Below, in pieces: positions 1 to 12,107 of a stretch of DNA of 64,000 nucleotides; positions within the stretch are counted from its first letter, which is position 1, and each line of letters opens with the position of its first letter. The stretch covers positions 620,001 through 684,000 of the forward strand of contig LATX02000186.1 of assembly GCA_001466705.2 (NCBI GenBank), read 5' to 3'. This stretch comes from Moniliophthora roreri (taxonomy: Eukaryota; Basidiomycota; Agaricomycetes; Agaricales; Marasmiaceae). The notes under the pieces were generated by a model that saw only the letters and a program-made list of their open reading frames with translations, did no database searches and was not told the DNA's origin. A program made the translations under genes and the position numbers.

Positions 1-1845
1 TGAAGACGGAGAGTAGTGTTAGACTCTTCGTACGAACGACTGTGTCTTCATGTGTCCACAATGCATCGACTACGGAGAATGGAATGACGAAACGAAGGCC
101 AGTGGAATGCTGCAGATGTGCATCTTTCATTGAATCCAAAAGCTGGTCGATGTAGTCACGTAGGAAGGGATCTACAGCTAGCTTCGCCCAGTACTGGTGT
201 CGGAACAACAGGTTGATTCCCTCAGGGTGCTGAAGGACAGGATGTCGGATGGTTGGGCTAGGAATCCAGGGAAGCGGATTTGAATCTCCGAGGGCATACT
301 CGACCTCCTCCATCAAGACAGCCTTCCACATTGTCTTGTCCCATCTGCCTAAGACAGCAGACACCGCCATCGAAGGCGGGATCGTCCACAAGAGATTTTG
401 GAGATGAGGGATCATTATAGGGCTATCACGGAACATCGTAACTGCCCATTCAAATGCGCGCAACTCATACACCTTCAGAATGAAAGAGGGATATGGGGAG
501 ACATACCGGTCGAACTGTCTGACTACCCAGATGTCCAAAGAAGACCAATCCGAGGCCGGTGACTTGACGTGATCCCAAAAGCGTCGAGCTTTTTCGTGGA
601 GAAAGTTGTCAATAGACGGAAATTTGAGGAGAGGACGTAGGAGTGCGCTGGAGAGCCAGTATACCAGCCATGCCTGAGGTGATTTGTATGGGCAGACGAA
701 TTGGTATGATAGCTGATCAAAGTGTGCAAGGTGGATGTCGCTCCTCTGGTCCCTCGGAGCCATCAGGGTGGGTAACAGTGCGGTGAGGAAATACAATCCC
801 ACACTGAACGAGACCGCAACGAAGCAAATGGCAAATGGGACGGGATGACGGTTCCATAAGAGGTCTAACACGCCGATGAAGAACAACAGAAGGGCGACTT
901 CTAGGAGTATTGGAAGCGCTGACAGAAACGACGATACCCCCCACTTCTCAAAGCTGTCTCGGCGTAGTTGACGGAGCGCCAGAGCTTCCCCCGGTGTCCG
1001 AGTTGTGGTATCTCGCTGGTGTTCTCGCACCCACTGCTTGCAAAGCAGGCCAAAAAGCGCAGATGTCAGGCTGAAGATAAGGCTGAGGAACCAAAAGACA
1101 TTGATGCGGATGGATGATGCATCTGGTTTGAATTGGGCGGGTTTGAAGGAGATGGATTGTGAGCCGTTGACCTGCACTGAGATCAAATGCGTAAGGAGTG
1201 CGACTGTGGTTTCTGCAGGATCTTCATCCAGCCATTGATATGACTCAATTGCAAAAGCTGTTACGACAGCAGAGAAAAGACCAGCCTAGACGTGTATCAG
1301 TAATAAACGTGGAGATAGAGAGCTGATATACGTACGAAAACTAAAAGTGTATCGATGTCATCTCGCCAACCCTTAACCATATCCTCATCATGTCTAGCCG
1401 CCTCCTTTAACACCTTCTCCCACGATTCATTTAGCGTCGGCCTCTTTCCCTCGGCCTTTTGTCCATCAGCTGGCTTTGGAAAAGCTTCCGATGAAGCCTT
1501 GGATTAACAAAAGATGAGCCTTGACGATCACGAGCTGGATATTGGGATAACAGACCTGCTCTCCTTGCACAGGCTCCGGCGGCGATGGTGGTAATGGAAT
1601 CTAGTCAGGCTCTAAGCAAGATCTGAGGCTAAGAGTGTATGGGGAGCATACTTGAGGAGGATCCGGGGGTTTCTAATTGCGAAATGAGTCGACTAGACTA
1701 TACACATTAATTATATCCACACCTCGCTCGATCTACCGGCCTCAGACGACGATCCACGCCCCGTATTCTGATTCTGAGGTAACATCAGTGAGATCATTTC
1801 TAGATCCCAAGAGCCTTGTCTACATACCAGGTTTTCAGAAGACAT
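1..1845 (-). CDS. DUF6535-family membrane protein, 3' end off the window
   Basis: Reading leftward, an exon ending at 1336 encodes a stretch close to GWRDDIDTLLVF. An intron (1335-1286, gtacgt...ctag) follows, then a long open exon from 1285 to the window edge beginning AGLFSAVVTAF. This is the hallmark start of DUF6535 proteins. Hydrophobic segments follow (around INVFWFLSLIFSLTSALFG and LPILLEVALLLFFIGVL), then the family motif RTPGEALALRQLRR. The same motifs and intron position recur in the 27.1-29.2 kb paralogue. The function of the family is unknown. Two or three short upstream exons are likely; ATG at 1845 with a good context (accaccATG) is my best start, but the 5' exons are uncertain. 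The stop codon lies outside the window. Confidence 0.8.
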
Positions 1846-2881
1846 GGTGGTATAAACCTGTTGGAGACCTTGCTTTTTCCATTGACAGCCTGCGAAAGCA
1901 TCTTCACGATGGGCGCTCAGCGCTCAACGTTCAAGTATGAACGCCCATTATTGTCCCTGAAAGTAATGGTGCATGGCATGGGTGGAAGTGCGTCCGCGTT
2001 GTCGTTGGGTCGAGGACTGTGCATCGTGTTGGTGGTTTAGAATTTGAAACGGAGCTGACCGATATAGATAGATAGATGGCTAGATAGATACTCATGTTAC
2101 CTAGAACTGATATATGTATCGAGAGCAGATCGAGAGACTGGTCCTTACGAAGACTCAAGAGGTCTAAGTGGCTGGTTTCGTTCTCATGTTAGTTCTCCGG
2201 TCGCTGACAACCACCTTTAGGTTTTAAGGTGGGTGTGAGTATGCCTAGGGAGGACTCGACGCCGAAGACCATGGCCATTGGCCCATGAAGACGGCTGAAG
2301 ACGGTGCTGTTCCGCGATTCAAACCGTTCAAATCATAAACGTCTTTTCGAAAGAGGGCACCTGGCGCTGATCCGGAGTCATGGATTTGATGCACGCTGGA
2401 AAATATCGCTACGGTTTTTGAGCGCCAAAAGTAGGTTTGCAGTGGCTGTCGGGCAAACTGGCACGAATGCCGGCGCCTCTACTGCGACTAGGAAGTCATC
2501 TTGGCCAAAGCCTCCCGGACGAACCGGGAAAAATGATATTGAAGCGCTGGAAGCTGGGTCGTGCGGAGAATGCCTGTGTGCGTGAAAGTAATACGATAAG
2601 ACCGTTCGCTTGACGTTGTGGTGACGACGAAGAGAGCGCGGGCGCGACTTTCGCGGCGAGAAAGGAAGTGTGGAAGACAATATGTAAAGACCAAAATCTC
2701 TCATCATTGTGAGCTGATTCGACAGCTGCGAGATACGGGTAGATTACAGATACAGATGTATGTAACAGAAATAGTAGTACATATTCTACACCAACCAAAT
2801 CGATAGAGATACGTAGTACGCACCAAGAAACCCAAGAAATAGCGAGTACATCGATTTGAAAGTTCTTTCAGTCCGAGTTTA
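1846..2881. other. Intergenic, no gene recognised
   Basis: Short overlapping open frames on both strands show no recognisable domain and no convincing splice structure. The stretch contains an imperfect GATA/TAGA microsatellite at about 2064-2090. It separates the divergent 5' end of the DUF6535 gene from the 3' end of the WG/GW protein gene. Confidence 0.5.
2064..2090. repeat. Imperfect (TAGA)n microsatellite
   Basis: Repeated tagatagatagat units with one interruption (ggc) are visible directly. No function is inferred. Confidence 0.8.
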
Positions 2882-5082
2882 CTAATAGATGGTATGGTAG
2901 CTCGTCAACGTTATCGTCAACGTATCCATATACCAATACTTCCCATCTTCATTCTTCTTCTTCTTCTTCGTCTCGCCGTTACGCACGAGTTGTACCCAAG
3001 TGCCTCCCAGGCCCATACCCTCTCGTAGATGCTCAACTCCCGAAGGCTGAAGGAAGATGGTAATGTTATCAGTGAGAGGATTATGAGCACCCGGTTGCGG
3101 TTTGTCGACAATGGACACAGCGTCTCCCTCAATCACCACCTCACCCTCTTTCTCGACGACAATCTTCCCTTTCGAGTTGCTTATGATCCTTGGCAACACG
3201 CCTTCATCTTCTAGTACCCCATCATCCCATTTCAACCAGGGCGCCAGCTCAACCTGATAAAACTTCGCCGCCAATTCCGCTTCCACGGGACTATGACTCT
3301 TCGTCTTCGCAGTAGTACCAGCAGGTGGAGTGATTGAGACAACCCGGCGCACGCTCCACTCCACGATTCCGGTATCATGAGTCAATGGAAGTGGTGTCGG
3401 TCCAAGAAGCGGCCAAAGCGAGGGCTGCTCGATATGCCATTGATCCAAATTACCAGCTGCAGCAGCAAGATCATCTGCCCACGGATCGTCGACTGCCCAT
3501 ACACCACCCGTGCTGCCGCCGTCGTTGCCCCATCTAGGTGCGTCAGGATCGACATTGACGTTACCCCAACCAGAGTCGGTATTGCCCCATCCACCAATAT
3601 CATTAGCGTCGGACATGATAATATCGTCAACCAGCTCAACCTCCCCATTTTCAGTGGTGAGTTTGATCTTTTTCGACTCTTTGACATCGGTTTCGAGGCT
3701 GTGGTCTCTCTTCCTGTCCCCACCGGCTTCCATGTCTTTCATCTCAACATCTGGCCAGACGTGTTCGCCTTTCTGCTTCCCAACACCGTAACAAATGCTG
3801 AATCCCGAATTGAGATCATCCGGTAGAGCTTTGGCGAGTTTGCTTGTTAGCGGAAGTTCTTCTTGAGCTTTGCGAACTGTCGTTTTCACCTCTTCCAAAG
3901 CAGCCAATTGCTCCGCTTCAGTGAATACATGATGTTTCTTCAGATAACCAAGCCATGCAGAGATCAGTCTGGGTGCGTTGTGAAGGTTCGCATCCGAGCT
4001 AATAGTGTTCATTTTGTTGACGAATGTCGTGATAGGAGAGAGAAGACGACGTACAAATGCAAACCCTGCCTCCTCAAATAACTCGACAAAAATACCTGTA
4101 TACTTTTGGCGAAACAGTTGAGGAAGTCAATCAAGGCGTCGTCCTTCTCGACCCTTGCGTCCATAAGTAGATCCTGTATTTCATCATTGTTGGCGACAGT
4201 GGTTGGCTTGCGTCCTAGCTCTTTGCCAGATCTGCCGTATGGAGCACGAGGCACTCCACGGCGCTTGGCTACGCCACGACCGCGACCGCGACCTCGTCCA
4301 CGACCTCGTCCATCGTGGGTAATTTGGGTATCGGGATCATGAATTTGGTGGACGTAAGTTGGTTTAGGTGCTGCATCATAGGAGAAAGGTTGATCTTCGT
4401 CACTGCCTACATCGTCGTCCGACAAATCGTCATCATCGAAGACCTTTTTCCAAATAGGTATAGTAGTTATCAGACCGGCAAAGATCTGAAACTATCGCGT
4501 TCCATTAGAACATTTCACGTAGAAACGATATATAGAACGAGACAAACCTGATCCCAAAGAGCCCGAACACCAGTCATCATAGGCGGCCACTTGCGGTTAC
4601 TGTTGAAGTCTTTGGTGGCATTGTGTACACGGTCTGGCAAAGTGTGTTTCCTTGACAAGTTAACAAGAAAACGCGTCAATAAAACCAAAAGCACGATACA
4701 AATCATCTTAAGCTTACGGATCATACGCGATCCTCCCTCTCAAACGATCCTGTTCTTCCCATTCTTCCCACCATTCCCTTCTCTTCAATGGTATCATTAC
4801 TCCTTTCTCTTTTTCCCTGACTGCAGTAACGCGTGGAAGGGGTACTGATTTGACTTTGCCTTCCGATTTCGGACGATCCGTTTCATGCTTCTTTGGAAGC
4901 TCTATCGTAGGTATACCCAGGCCATCGATCTCTTGCTCATCATCGTCGCCACCAAAAATATGTATCTGGATACCCCGTTCTTGGAAATCTTTGAAAGGTA
5001 TGATCTTGGTTCCTGGCGGGGGTGAAGGGAAGGGAGGGAATGAGTATACGTGACTTTTCTGAGCCTTCTGGGATTTGCCCAT
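2882..5082 (-). CDS. WG/GW-rich, RG-repeat nuclear-type protein (four exons, 671 aa)
   Basis: The exons 5082-4718, 4650-4548, 4485-4055 and 3998-2882 splice with matching phases to 672 codons. I chose ATG 5082 (ggtaccATGG, protein MGKSQKAQ...); a longer frame upstream looks non-coding. The first third is charged (KRREWWEEWEEQ at about residue 105). A GRGRGRGRGRGRG run follows near residue 215. An acidic stretch (FDDDDLSDDD) precedes it. Residues about 433-475 hold clustered Trp-Gly motifs (GGWGNTDSGWGN, PRWGND, GGVWAVDDPWADD). The C-terminal third is a conserved-looking globular segment. I do not recognise the family. WG/GW clusters in acidic context are the known Argonaute-hook pattern and RG repeats often bind RNA, so a role in RNA silencing is an inference only. 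The third acceptor could alternatively be 42 nt downstream, still in frame. Confidence 0.75.
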
Positions 5083-5769
5083 GGTACCAGCAAATATTTG
5101 GATACTGAGATTCAGCGTCAAATTCAATCTGCTCTGTCGAGGGAAATGAGCCTTGCGCTGAGCCACTCGGTCAAAAGTCAAGGACCCACCTCAATATTCA
5201 CATTCGACCTCTTTCTAAACTACAAGAACGTGTTCTTGGACAGGTAATTTCAGCTTGGGCGCAGAAAAATGAAGGAGGCGTTGACGCGATGGTGGTGGTG
5301 GTAGTGGTTAAAGTTGAAGGAATGTTGCGCGCTCCTACATCATAATCTAAAAAACGCGTCCGTCACTACTTACGTATACTACAACCATATCAAAACAGCA
5401 TGCCAATCCGACAAACTTCCTGGGCTGGCCCTGTTTATCTTTTTTCAGAGAGGAACTTGTATACATTTCACACGGAGTTAGAAGAATTTAAAAGACCTTG
5501 AGGTCCTACTAGGTACAGTATGGATTTCATGGCAGGTTAAGATTCAGAATGACCAGAGTCTGACCAGCGCCTAGCAATAACATTCAACAGCATCGACACG
5601 CACTGGATTTTTTCTTCAAGGTTACGGTACACATTTTCCGGGTACAGGAATCTAGATAATGCATTTAATGGATTTTCGTCTATAGGTACGATCCTCAAAA
5701 GTAATATTGAATTTACACTTGATACTCACCCTACTTCGCAGAGCTCTGTGATTCATGGTTAGGAAGGTA
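5083..5769. other. Intergenic, no gene recognised
   Basis: This is the upstream region of the WG/GW gene. It contains no credible open frame or RNA gene that I could identify. A GTGGTGGTGGT run lies near 5290. The right end merges into the decayed DUF6535 copy. Confidence 0.5.
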
Positions 5770-7226
5770 TACTCTGGACGAGTCCTGGCAAAGGCTACTG
5801 AAGGAAGTGGGTCGATATGATGACAATATGGTCAAAGATTGGAAGGAGGACATTGACACTCTTCTGGTCTTTGTGCGTGTCGTACCAATGGCTATCTGAA
5901 GATTCCGGAGACGCCACTGCCTTCCTCCTCATGCAGATCTCTATGCAGTTGAACGCATTGTCCATACGCGTCAACTGCTTCTGGTTCCTCAGTCTCGTTT
6001 TCAGTCTCACGTCTGCCTTATTCGGTCTTCTATGCAAACAATGGCTACGAGAATACCAGCGCGACATGCTCATCCGGACGCCTGGAGAAGCATTAGGAAT
6101 CCGCCAAATGCGGCGAGAGCCTTGAGAAATGGGGTGTTTCGTCGTTTTTAATACTTCTCGAATTGGCGCTCTTGCTGTTTTTTGCTGAGTCTTGGATCTC
6201 CTTTAGAACCGTCACATCATCCCATTTTCCATCTGCTTCATCAAGGTCGTGCTGAGTGCAGGACTTTATATTGTCACCACTCTCCTGCCAATGTTGATGA
6301 TTCCCCAATACCAGAGCATCTCCCGGTTTTTCGACCATGGCGAACATTTGCACTATTAGTGCATCTGCCCTTACAAATCACCCCAGGCATGGGCGATGTA
6401 TCAGCTCACCTGCCGTCTGCCGCGTCCCTTGACACAGCTTCGCTACGTTGTGAATCTTCTCAAAGAGCGAGGGTTGTGCGCATACGCCAAATATCCATTG
6501 CCAGACTGGTCCTCATTTGACATCGATGCAGTCAGGCAGTTCTACTGGCAAGATGACCAGCTTGCAGATCTCGACCTTCCTAACTCGAACCCGTACGAAT
6601 TGCGTGCGCTAGAGTGGACAGTCACCGTCGTTCAGGATGATCCTTCATGATGCAGCATCTCCAAACTATTTTGGAAACGCTCCGAGTCAACTTTCGGTGG
6701 CATTGTCTACGGTCTTGGGTGCCTGGGAGTACACTACATGGGAGGAGACTACACCATTGGATGTTCGGATGGACCTAACGAATTACCACGAGTTCAATAA
6801 CTACACCGCTGACAACAAATCTTACCCTGTTGATACGATAGAAATGACATCGTTCCGAGGATTCTAACGTACGATGGTAAGGGTTTTCTGTTACGAGATA
6901 CACGTGACTGAACCCTGGGGCCAAAAACTACTCATGAAAAACGATGTTTATGAGAACTGTCTCGTATCATATTCAGCGCCAAAACTCAGAAAAGACTGTT
7001 TGAAGGGCTCTGGGACTACATACAATGGGGGACACAACGGGATGAAGGACTTCTTCGCTAGCGGCTATCTATCATCACGTTCAACATACGTTGAGGATCC
7101 CACCGGCGTCTCGGTGGAAATCCATCATCGGATCATTCCTAACGTACCTCCATCGTACGATATCCTGCCAGCGGTGTAGAAGAAGAAGGGTTGAGCCGGT
7201 TCATCTGGAGCAAGAGGATCCAGATT
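5770..7226 (+). pseudogene. DUF6535 pseudogene, left part
   Basis: The start still reads LDESWQRLLKEVGRYDD...WKEDIDTLLVF, as in the intact paralogue at 27.1 kb. The normal intron and the AGLFSAVVTAF block are then missing: the frame jumps straight to SYQWLSEDS in another frame near 5880. The next block (FWFLSLVFSLTSALFGLLC...RTPGEALGIRQMRRE) ends in a stop at 6123. Later blocks (PYELRALEWTV near 6590, STVLGAWEYTTWEE near 6700) lie in changing frames. At least four frame breaks are visible, so no functional protein is expected. About 350 bp just before the inserted element has no clear counterpart in the intact gene. Confidence 0.85.
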
Positions 7227-7961
7227 CGAGCGATTCGTATACCCGAATGCTCGCGTGGTGAGTTGATAGGCGGGGCGGCAGGATATGCCGAATATGACAT
7301 AAGCCCCGTTTTCATCTCTCATCTTGCTCTCATCGATAACAAGCATTCAACTCGTCTGTTTTTCTTTCTTATCCCCGTTTCCAACGTTCACAAATCATGT
7401 ACAAGTATTCAAAGATGAAATACAGTCAAGCTATCTACTCAACCAAGTTGTGGGGTGCAAACTTCTCGGACTCTTTGCAACACGAGTCCTTGACGGCGTG
7501 ATAGGGAATACTTGGGAGGACCGCTTCTCAGCTCGGCGCCTGGGCGTTTCTGGGCACGCGGATACTGTGACGGTTTTGGACGGCCACTCCAGAACTAATT
7601 CTTGTGGGATGCCGAGGCAAATTTGTTCGTATCCACTGACTCGTGCCTTTTCGAGGAATGCTTGCGACACAAAGGTGGGCCAATCATCTCCATGACAATC
7701 CTTCAGGTGTATTTACAGGGGAATTATAGTCCCATTGAGAGCCCAGGGCAGTGAGTTAAGTATTAAGAGGTCGCAGAACGACCTTACGCGTGTGGCATCT
7801 ATAGAAGACGCGTCGTGCCGTACGGCGTATAGGCAGGAGCAGGATGAATGAAAGGAGAAATCGGTGTTGGCGCTGATGTGTTTACAACGCGACCGTTCGG
7901 CATATCCTGCCGCCCCGCCTATCAACTCACCACGCGAGCATTCGGGTATACGAATCGCTCG
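7227..7961. mobile_element. 735-bp element with 64-bp perfect terminal inverted repeats (MITE-like)
   Basis: Bases 7227-7290 are the exact reverse complement of 7898-7961 over 64 bp, beginning CGAGCGATTCGTATACCCGA. The 607-bp interior has no convincing coding frame; the longest frames have no recognisable domain. The element interrupts the DUF6535 pseudogene. An 8-bp CAAGAGGA match just outside the left repeat also appears inverted outside the right one, so the repeat may extend with a small indel. I could not identify a target-site duplication. It may be a non-autonomous DNA transposon or a fold-back element. Confidence 0.75.
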
Positions 7962-8545
7962 TCCTCTTGATCTGGAGTGCCCGTCTCCAGAACACCAAGA
8001 CTTGGCTCTCCTTTCCTTATATGATATAAAGCTCTTGTTCCTTCACCAGTACTGGATAGCCCTCGCTCGCTTGCCCTGTCCCTGTCCTGTTACAATCGAT
8101 TGAAGAGGCTGGCCTGTAGAGCATTACAAATCCGCGGTTTGTCGTACTGTACCTTTTCCCGTGGCCGATACGTTATGGACCCACTCAACTTGAAGTTCGG
8201 AGGTTCGAAGGAAAAGTATGGGACTTTTACGATCCTTCGAAGAGTTCTGGAGGTCATCTTCGGACAATACCAAACGACACGAGGACGAGCAGTTGGCTTT
8301 CGTAACTGTTCTTGCCAGGCATATCAATCGAACTGATCATATATTAGAGTTGTTGACGAATGATGAAGGGCAGGCATCCCTTCAGTTACTAACGATCAAA
8401 TCACTTCTCGTCTTTTATGCCGGGCTTCCAGGAAAACGATGATATCGGAATGGAGTCGGGCGAGGGATCCGGAGATCGGACGTTTACCTCCAGACTACTT
8501 CACTCCTCCCGACTCTCGAGGAAAACCCACCGCCGCCGGATATAG
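7962..8545 (+). pseudogene. DUF6535 pseudogene, right part
   Basis: After the inverted-repeat element the DUF6535 similarity resumes with LLFLHQYWIALAR, matching YLFSHQYWMALAR of the intact paralogue. It continues in shifted frames through FPVADTLWTH and LAFVTVLARHINRTD, and ends near 8545 with GRLPPDYFTPPDSRG, matching GLPLDYFRPIPAPSE. Several frame changes and stops are present. Confidence 0.85.
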
Positions 8546-8912
8546 TAATCGAAATGGAGTTGACTACCTTCTGTGTGGGCACCAGGTCAAAAAGTGACAG
8601 TCATCGGTAACCGCCAGCTAATGGTGAGGGTCCACGCGAAGTGACAACGGGCGCTTGCGATCTAGTTTTACCGGAACATTAGCGACCTCATCGTTGTATT
8701 CGTTGGCTTGGCAAAATATGTATTCTACGATATGCCTACATACACAAGAAGTAGAGACATTACGCAGAAGCGTGAGTGGGGATAAAGAGGGGGTCCATTA
8801 TGGTAAGGTGTGCTCGAGAATATGATGAGCAGGGTGTAAACATACAGATCGATCGGAAAGCGAGAAAGAAATAAAAAAGAATGACTTGTATCGAAGGAAT
8901 GTCGAGTGATGA
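8546..8912. other. Intergenic, no gene recognised
   Basis: This is the space between the pseudogene and the 3' end of the forkhead gene, probably partly the 3' untranslated region of the latter. Nothing else is recognised. Confidence 0.5.
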
Positions 8913-10464
8913 TCACTGAGCACGCCCTTTTCCTTTGGAATTAGATGATGCAGAGAAATCCTCCTGAGACTCAGGCCTAGAAAAGGAATGGCTAGAGTGA
9001 TGGCCAGAGCTTGGTGGCCGAGGGCTCAGCGATCGCCCAGGAACGTTAGGAAGGATAAGGCTATCAGCAGCAAGTGGAGCTGGGGCAGGGACATAGGACA
9101 TCGAAAGATGATGTGACAAGTCCATGACCCCAGTACACAATTCGGTTGGCGATGGGGATAAAGTTTGATGAGGAGGATGCTGCTGAGGAATGTCAGCGAA
9201 CGTATGATTAATGTACATCAGTTGATCTGAGACCAGCGCTGGATTCGGTGTCGGCGGAAAGAGATGCACAGGTGTAGAGGTCTGCTGAGTCTTCGAAGGA
9301 GACGACCTACGAGACGTCACACCATGTCGAGAGGTGCTGGACGACTGCGCGTAACGTGTTCTTCCTGATCGGTCGACTGAACCGGACACCGAACTCGAGC
9401 GAAACTTGGGTGAAGGCGGAGGTGGCGGCTCGTCACCGGCGTCGGAGACTTCTTCATCATCCCCTTCTTCCGCTTTGGCACTCTTGGACGGCCCGCGTTT
9501 CCTCTGCCTTTTATTTCCCACCAGATTCTGGATGTCAAGCTCCCAGTATGCTCCGCGGCCTTTCGGAAGGTCATGTCTGTCCCGACCTTGATTCACGAAG
9601 GCCTTTTTCAGCGACAGCGTGTGGCGAATAGATCTCTGACGAGCCGGGTTGAGTATCATGCAAGACAAGGAGAGAGGTATTTTGCTCACCTGCCATGCAT
9701 CCCCTTGCTCGCGAAAAGCTGGGAATTTTTTCAAGATGGCTGCATAGATTTCTTGAAGAGTAAGCCTCTTTTCTGGACTCTCCCAAATGGCCAGCTGAAT
9801 GAGAGTGCTGTAGGGGTACGCAGGTTTCTCGCCGGTGAGAGGCATAGGAAGTGTGCTCAGCTTGACTGGGGTTCCGCTAGAAAGATTGTTGGCTCTCCGT
9901 AGCAACATCTCTGCTTCTGATGTATCAATACCCGGAGGGAGAGTGAAAGGAGGTAAGGAAGCTATGTGTATGTTGGTCGCAGAAGGTGTACGTTGATACG
10001 AGGCGTGCGAGGAAGTTGGAAAATTGTATTCGAGGCCGCCGTAGCCCACCACATTTTGCGAATGCATAGAAATCGAGCTGCTCGAGCTGGTACTTGAGTA
10101 ATAATCGGGATAATCAATCGGTCTGTTGTAACGGAGAGGAGGAAGAAGCTACAACATTGTCAGCCACATTTGTAGATCAGTGTAGAAAAGTGGTACTTAC
10201 CGCCTGTCCAGGTGGGGGAAAATAATTACTGATGGGTGCTTCAGGTCCGCGGTTAACACCCACCCCACGAGGAACATACAGTCGATTTTGAACATGATGA
10301 AGATGCGAGTGTGGATCTCCTCGGTGAACTTGGTCGCCTCCTGGATCACCGTTATTCCCTCCCTTCGACCCTTCGTTCGGATGATGATGCAAGCGAAGAC
10401 CATCCTCTGAGCTTCTGAGTGACAAGTGGTCGAAGCCAAAGACAGGATCTTCGTCGTTTTCCAT
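8913..10464 (-). CDS. Forkhead (winged-helix) transcription factor, 481 aa
   Basis: The exons 10464-10201, 10148-9690 and 9635-8913 splice in phase to 482 codons from ATG 10464 (MENDEDPVFGFD). The forkhead domain begins KPAYPYSTLIQLAIWESPEK (about residue 195), continues with LTLQEIYAAILKKFPAF, and after a 54-nt intron with RSIRHTLSLKKAFV and GRGAYWELD. This is the canonical helix-3 DNA-recognition region split by an intron. The N-terminus is His/Gly-rich. The C-terminal tail after a basic KRQRKRG segment is acidic, then Ser/Pro-rich, as in regulatory tails of fungal forkhead factors. It should act in the nucleus as a sequence-specific DNA-binding regulator; which forkhead subfamily it belongs to cannot be said from this sequence alone. 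Confidence 0.92.
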
Positions 10465-11439
10465 TGCAAGGATGGTGTCAATGCGCCTGACATTGCCAAG
10501 TCACGGGAGGTACAAATCACGATTGGGACCCACAATGAGTAAACAATCATTGATGGAGAGCAATTTTACCGCGTCAAGGGTAGAGTTTATGCCAAAGGAA
10601 TTGAGATGGATGAAGAACGTGCCAGTCAGCGAGGGGCCATGCATCCAGAACCAGAGGAACCCACGAATTCATCGGCTGGTTTAGGGAGATCGATGTGTCA
10701 TCTGCAAGAAAGTGCGAAAGCGAAAAGGCGACGAGGAGATAGAGTAGAAGTTCAGGCTGCCTCTTATATACCGAATCATCGCTCCCGATCAGTCCTCGTG
10801 CAGCTTTTGTACACCGTGTCTCTGGAATCCTATCTTAGATCTACTCCCCAGGTAACTCCCTGAATAGTAGATTTACAAAAGCCAGAATGGGTCTGCACAA
10901 ATAAATTGGCTTCTCCTGGTTTTCGGCTTCCTTGAAGCAAGTTCCAAGTTTTTGAATGGGGGTGATGGTGTTTAAAGAGGAAAAAGATCTAATGCGGTAG
11001 GTCCCCATACTCGTGAAACCGTGGATCCACATCGCAATAGAATGGGAATTAATCGCTTGCCATATTCGGTCAGCCAAGAGCGATGGTTTGGGGGTAAGTG
11101 GGGACTAAGTGGGGGCCAAGTGAAAAGACGATAGTTTTAGTATAACCTGCGAAGGTCGGCGTCTCAGGGACATTGCGATTCGTAACTTAATTCCAATGAA
11201 CTCACAATTCGCTGACATTACTTGTTGCGAACACCACAGTTGAGAGCGAGGTGTAGGGCATTCAGATGTTGATGGTTGTAACTTGCTTTAACTTGCAACG
11301 AACAAAGGGCACAATAAACGGCGCAATATAACGGCGCTTCCAAATTAGGCAAGACCTCTTCCAAATTGATACCGACCCTCAATCTCTGATGTTCACCATC
11401 AATGACCTTCAAAATGTGATCAATTCGCATGTCTTACTT
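10465..11439. other. Upstream region of the forkhead gene; no gene recognised
   Basis: This stretch lies between the forkhead start and the 3' end of the snoRNA host unit. Short frames on both strands show no domain. It probably holds the forkhead promoter and 5' untranslated region. Confidence 0.45.
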
Positions 11440-11601
11440 GACTAGTATACAGGTAATTGCGCTATGAGCCATCAAAGGAAGTTGAACGATACAACGACAG
11501 TCTCGGTACAAACCATCCAACTACATTCCCTTGAGGCTTGAGCAACGCCTAAAGGAGGCAAGTATCAGCATCCAATTAACATGAGAAAGGACAAAATAGG
11601 A

Positions 11602-11903
11602 TCAGTGAAGGTAGATATAATCAAGGCAAGAGCTCAGCAACAGCTTCTAGTTGATATTCTTTTTGCGTATTCTCATCGTGGACGACAGATGGGAACCTCA
11701 TGAAATGGACGAAGAGCTCACTCTGCAGGGCAAAGACATTCATTGGGCTTAGTCATAGTCCTGATCTGATAGAGGATAGGATTAGCAAGTGTTCCAACAA
11801 AAGCAGTCAGGAAGAAAGGTCAGATGGGGTTGCCCGGGAGATTTGAGCTGTGGCGGGCGATTTCGGCAGTGATGGTACGAAGACCGTCGTGATAGAGCAT
11901 CAT
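11602..11903 (-). ncRNA. Two further possible intronic C/D-type units
   Basis: The intron 11932-11761 holds a box C-like ATGATGC (11903-11897) and CTGA (11823-11820). The intron 11721-11549 holds ATGAGAA (11676-11670) with CTGA at 11637-11634 and 11605-11602. I could not match the sequences before these CTGA boxes to any rRNA site, so these are positional candidates only. Confidence 0.3.
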
Positions 11904-12034
11904 GCATGAAAGGTGAAAGGAGGCGCACTCACCATTAGTCATTGCGAGGTATGATATATGGTTGTCCGGTAGTAGCTACGTGTCTAGACAATGTGAATTT
12001 AGTATTGAGAAGTGATAGAAATGACAAAAACGGG

Positions 12035-12107
12035 TCAGGAAAAATAAAAACAGCCTTGGAAGTGTCTTCAACGCAGCGTCAGGCGGTAATTCCGTTTGTA
12101 TCATCAG
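12035..12107 (-). ncRNA. C/D-box snoRNA,predicted guide for 18S Um578 (yeast snR77-type target)
   Basis: It sits within the host intron 12134-11984. Box C CTGATGATA is at 12107-12099. The D' box CTGA (12082-12079) is directly preceded by 11 nt (12093-12083) complementary to GCGGUAAUUCC, the universally conserved 18S rRNA 530-loop region. The fifth nucleotide pairs with the U of GCGGU, matching yeast Um578. A terminal CTGA lies at 12038-12035. The second guide has no target that I recognise. Confidence 0.7.

Noticed and set aside
11718..11942. A minus-strand frame of 40 codons, continuing to 74 with one internal TGA, with a hydrophobic stretch.
   Set aside because: It lies inside introns of the snoRNA host unit, overlaps C/D-like motifs and starts across a good splice donor; the coding look is probably chance.
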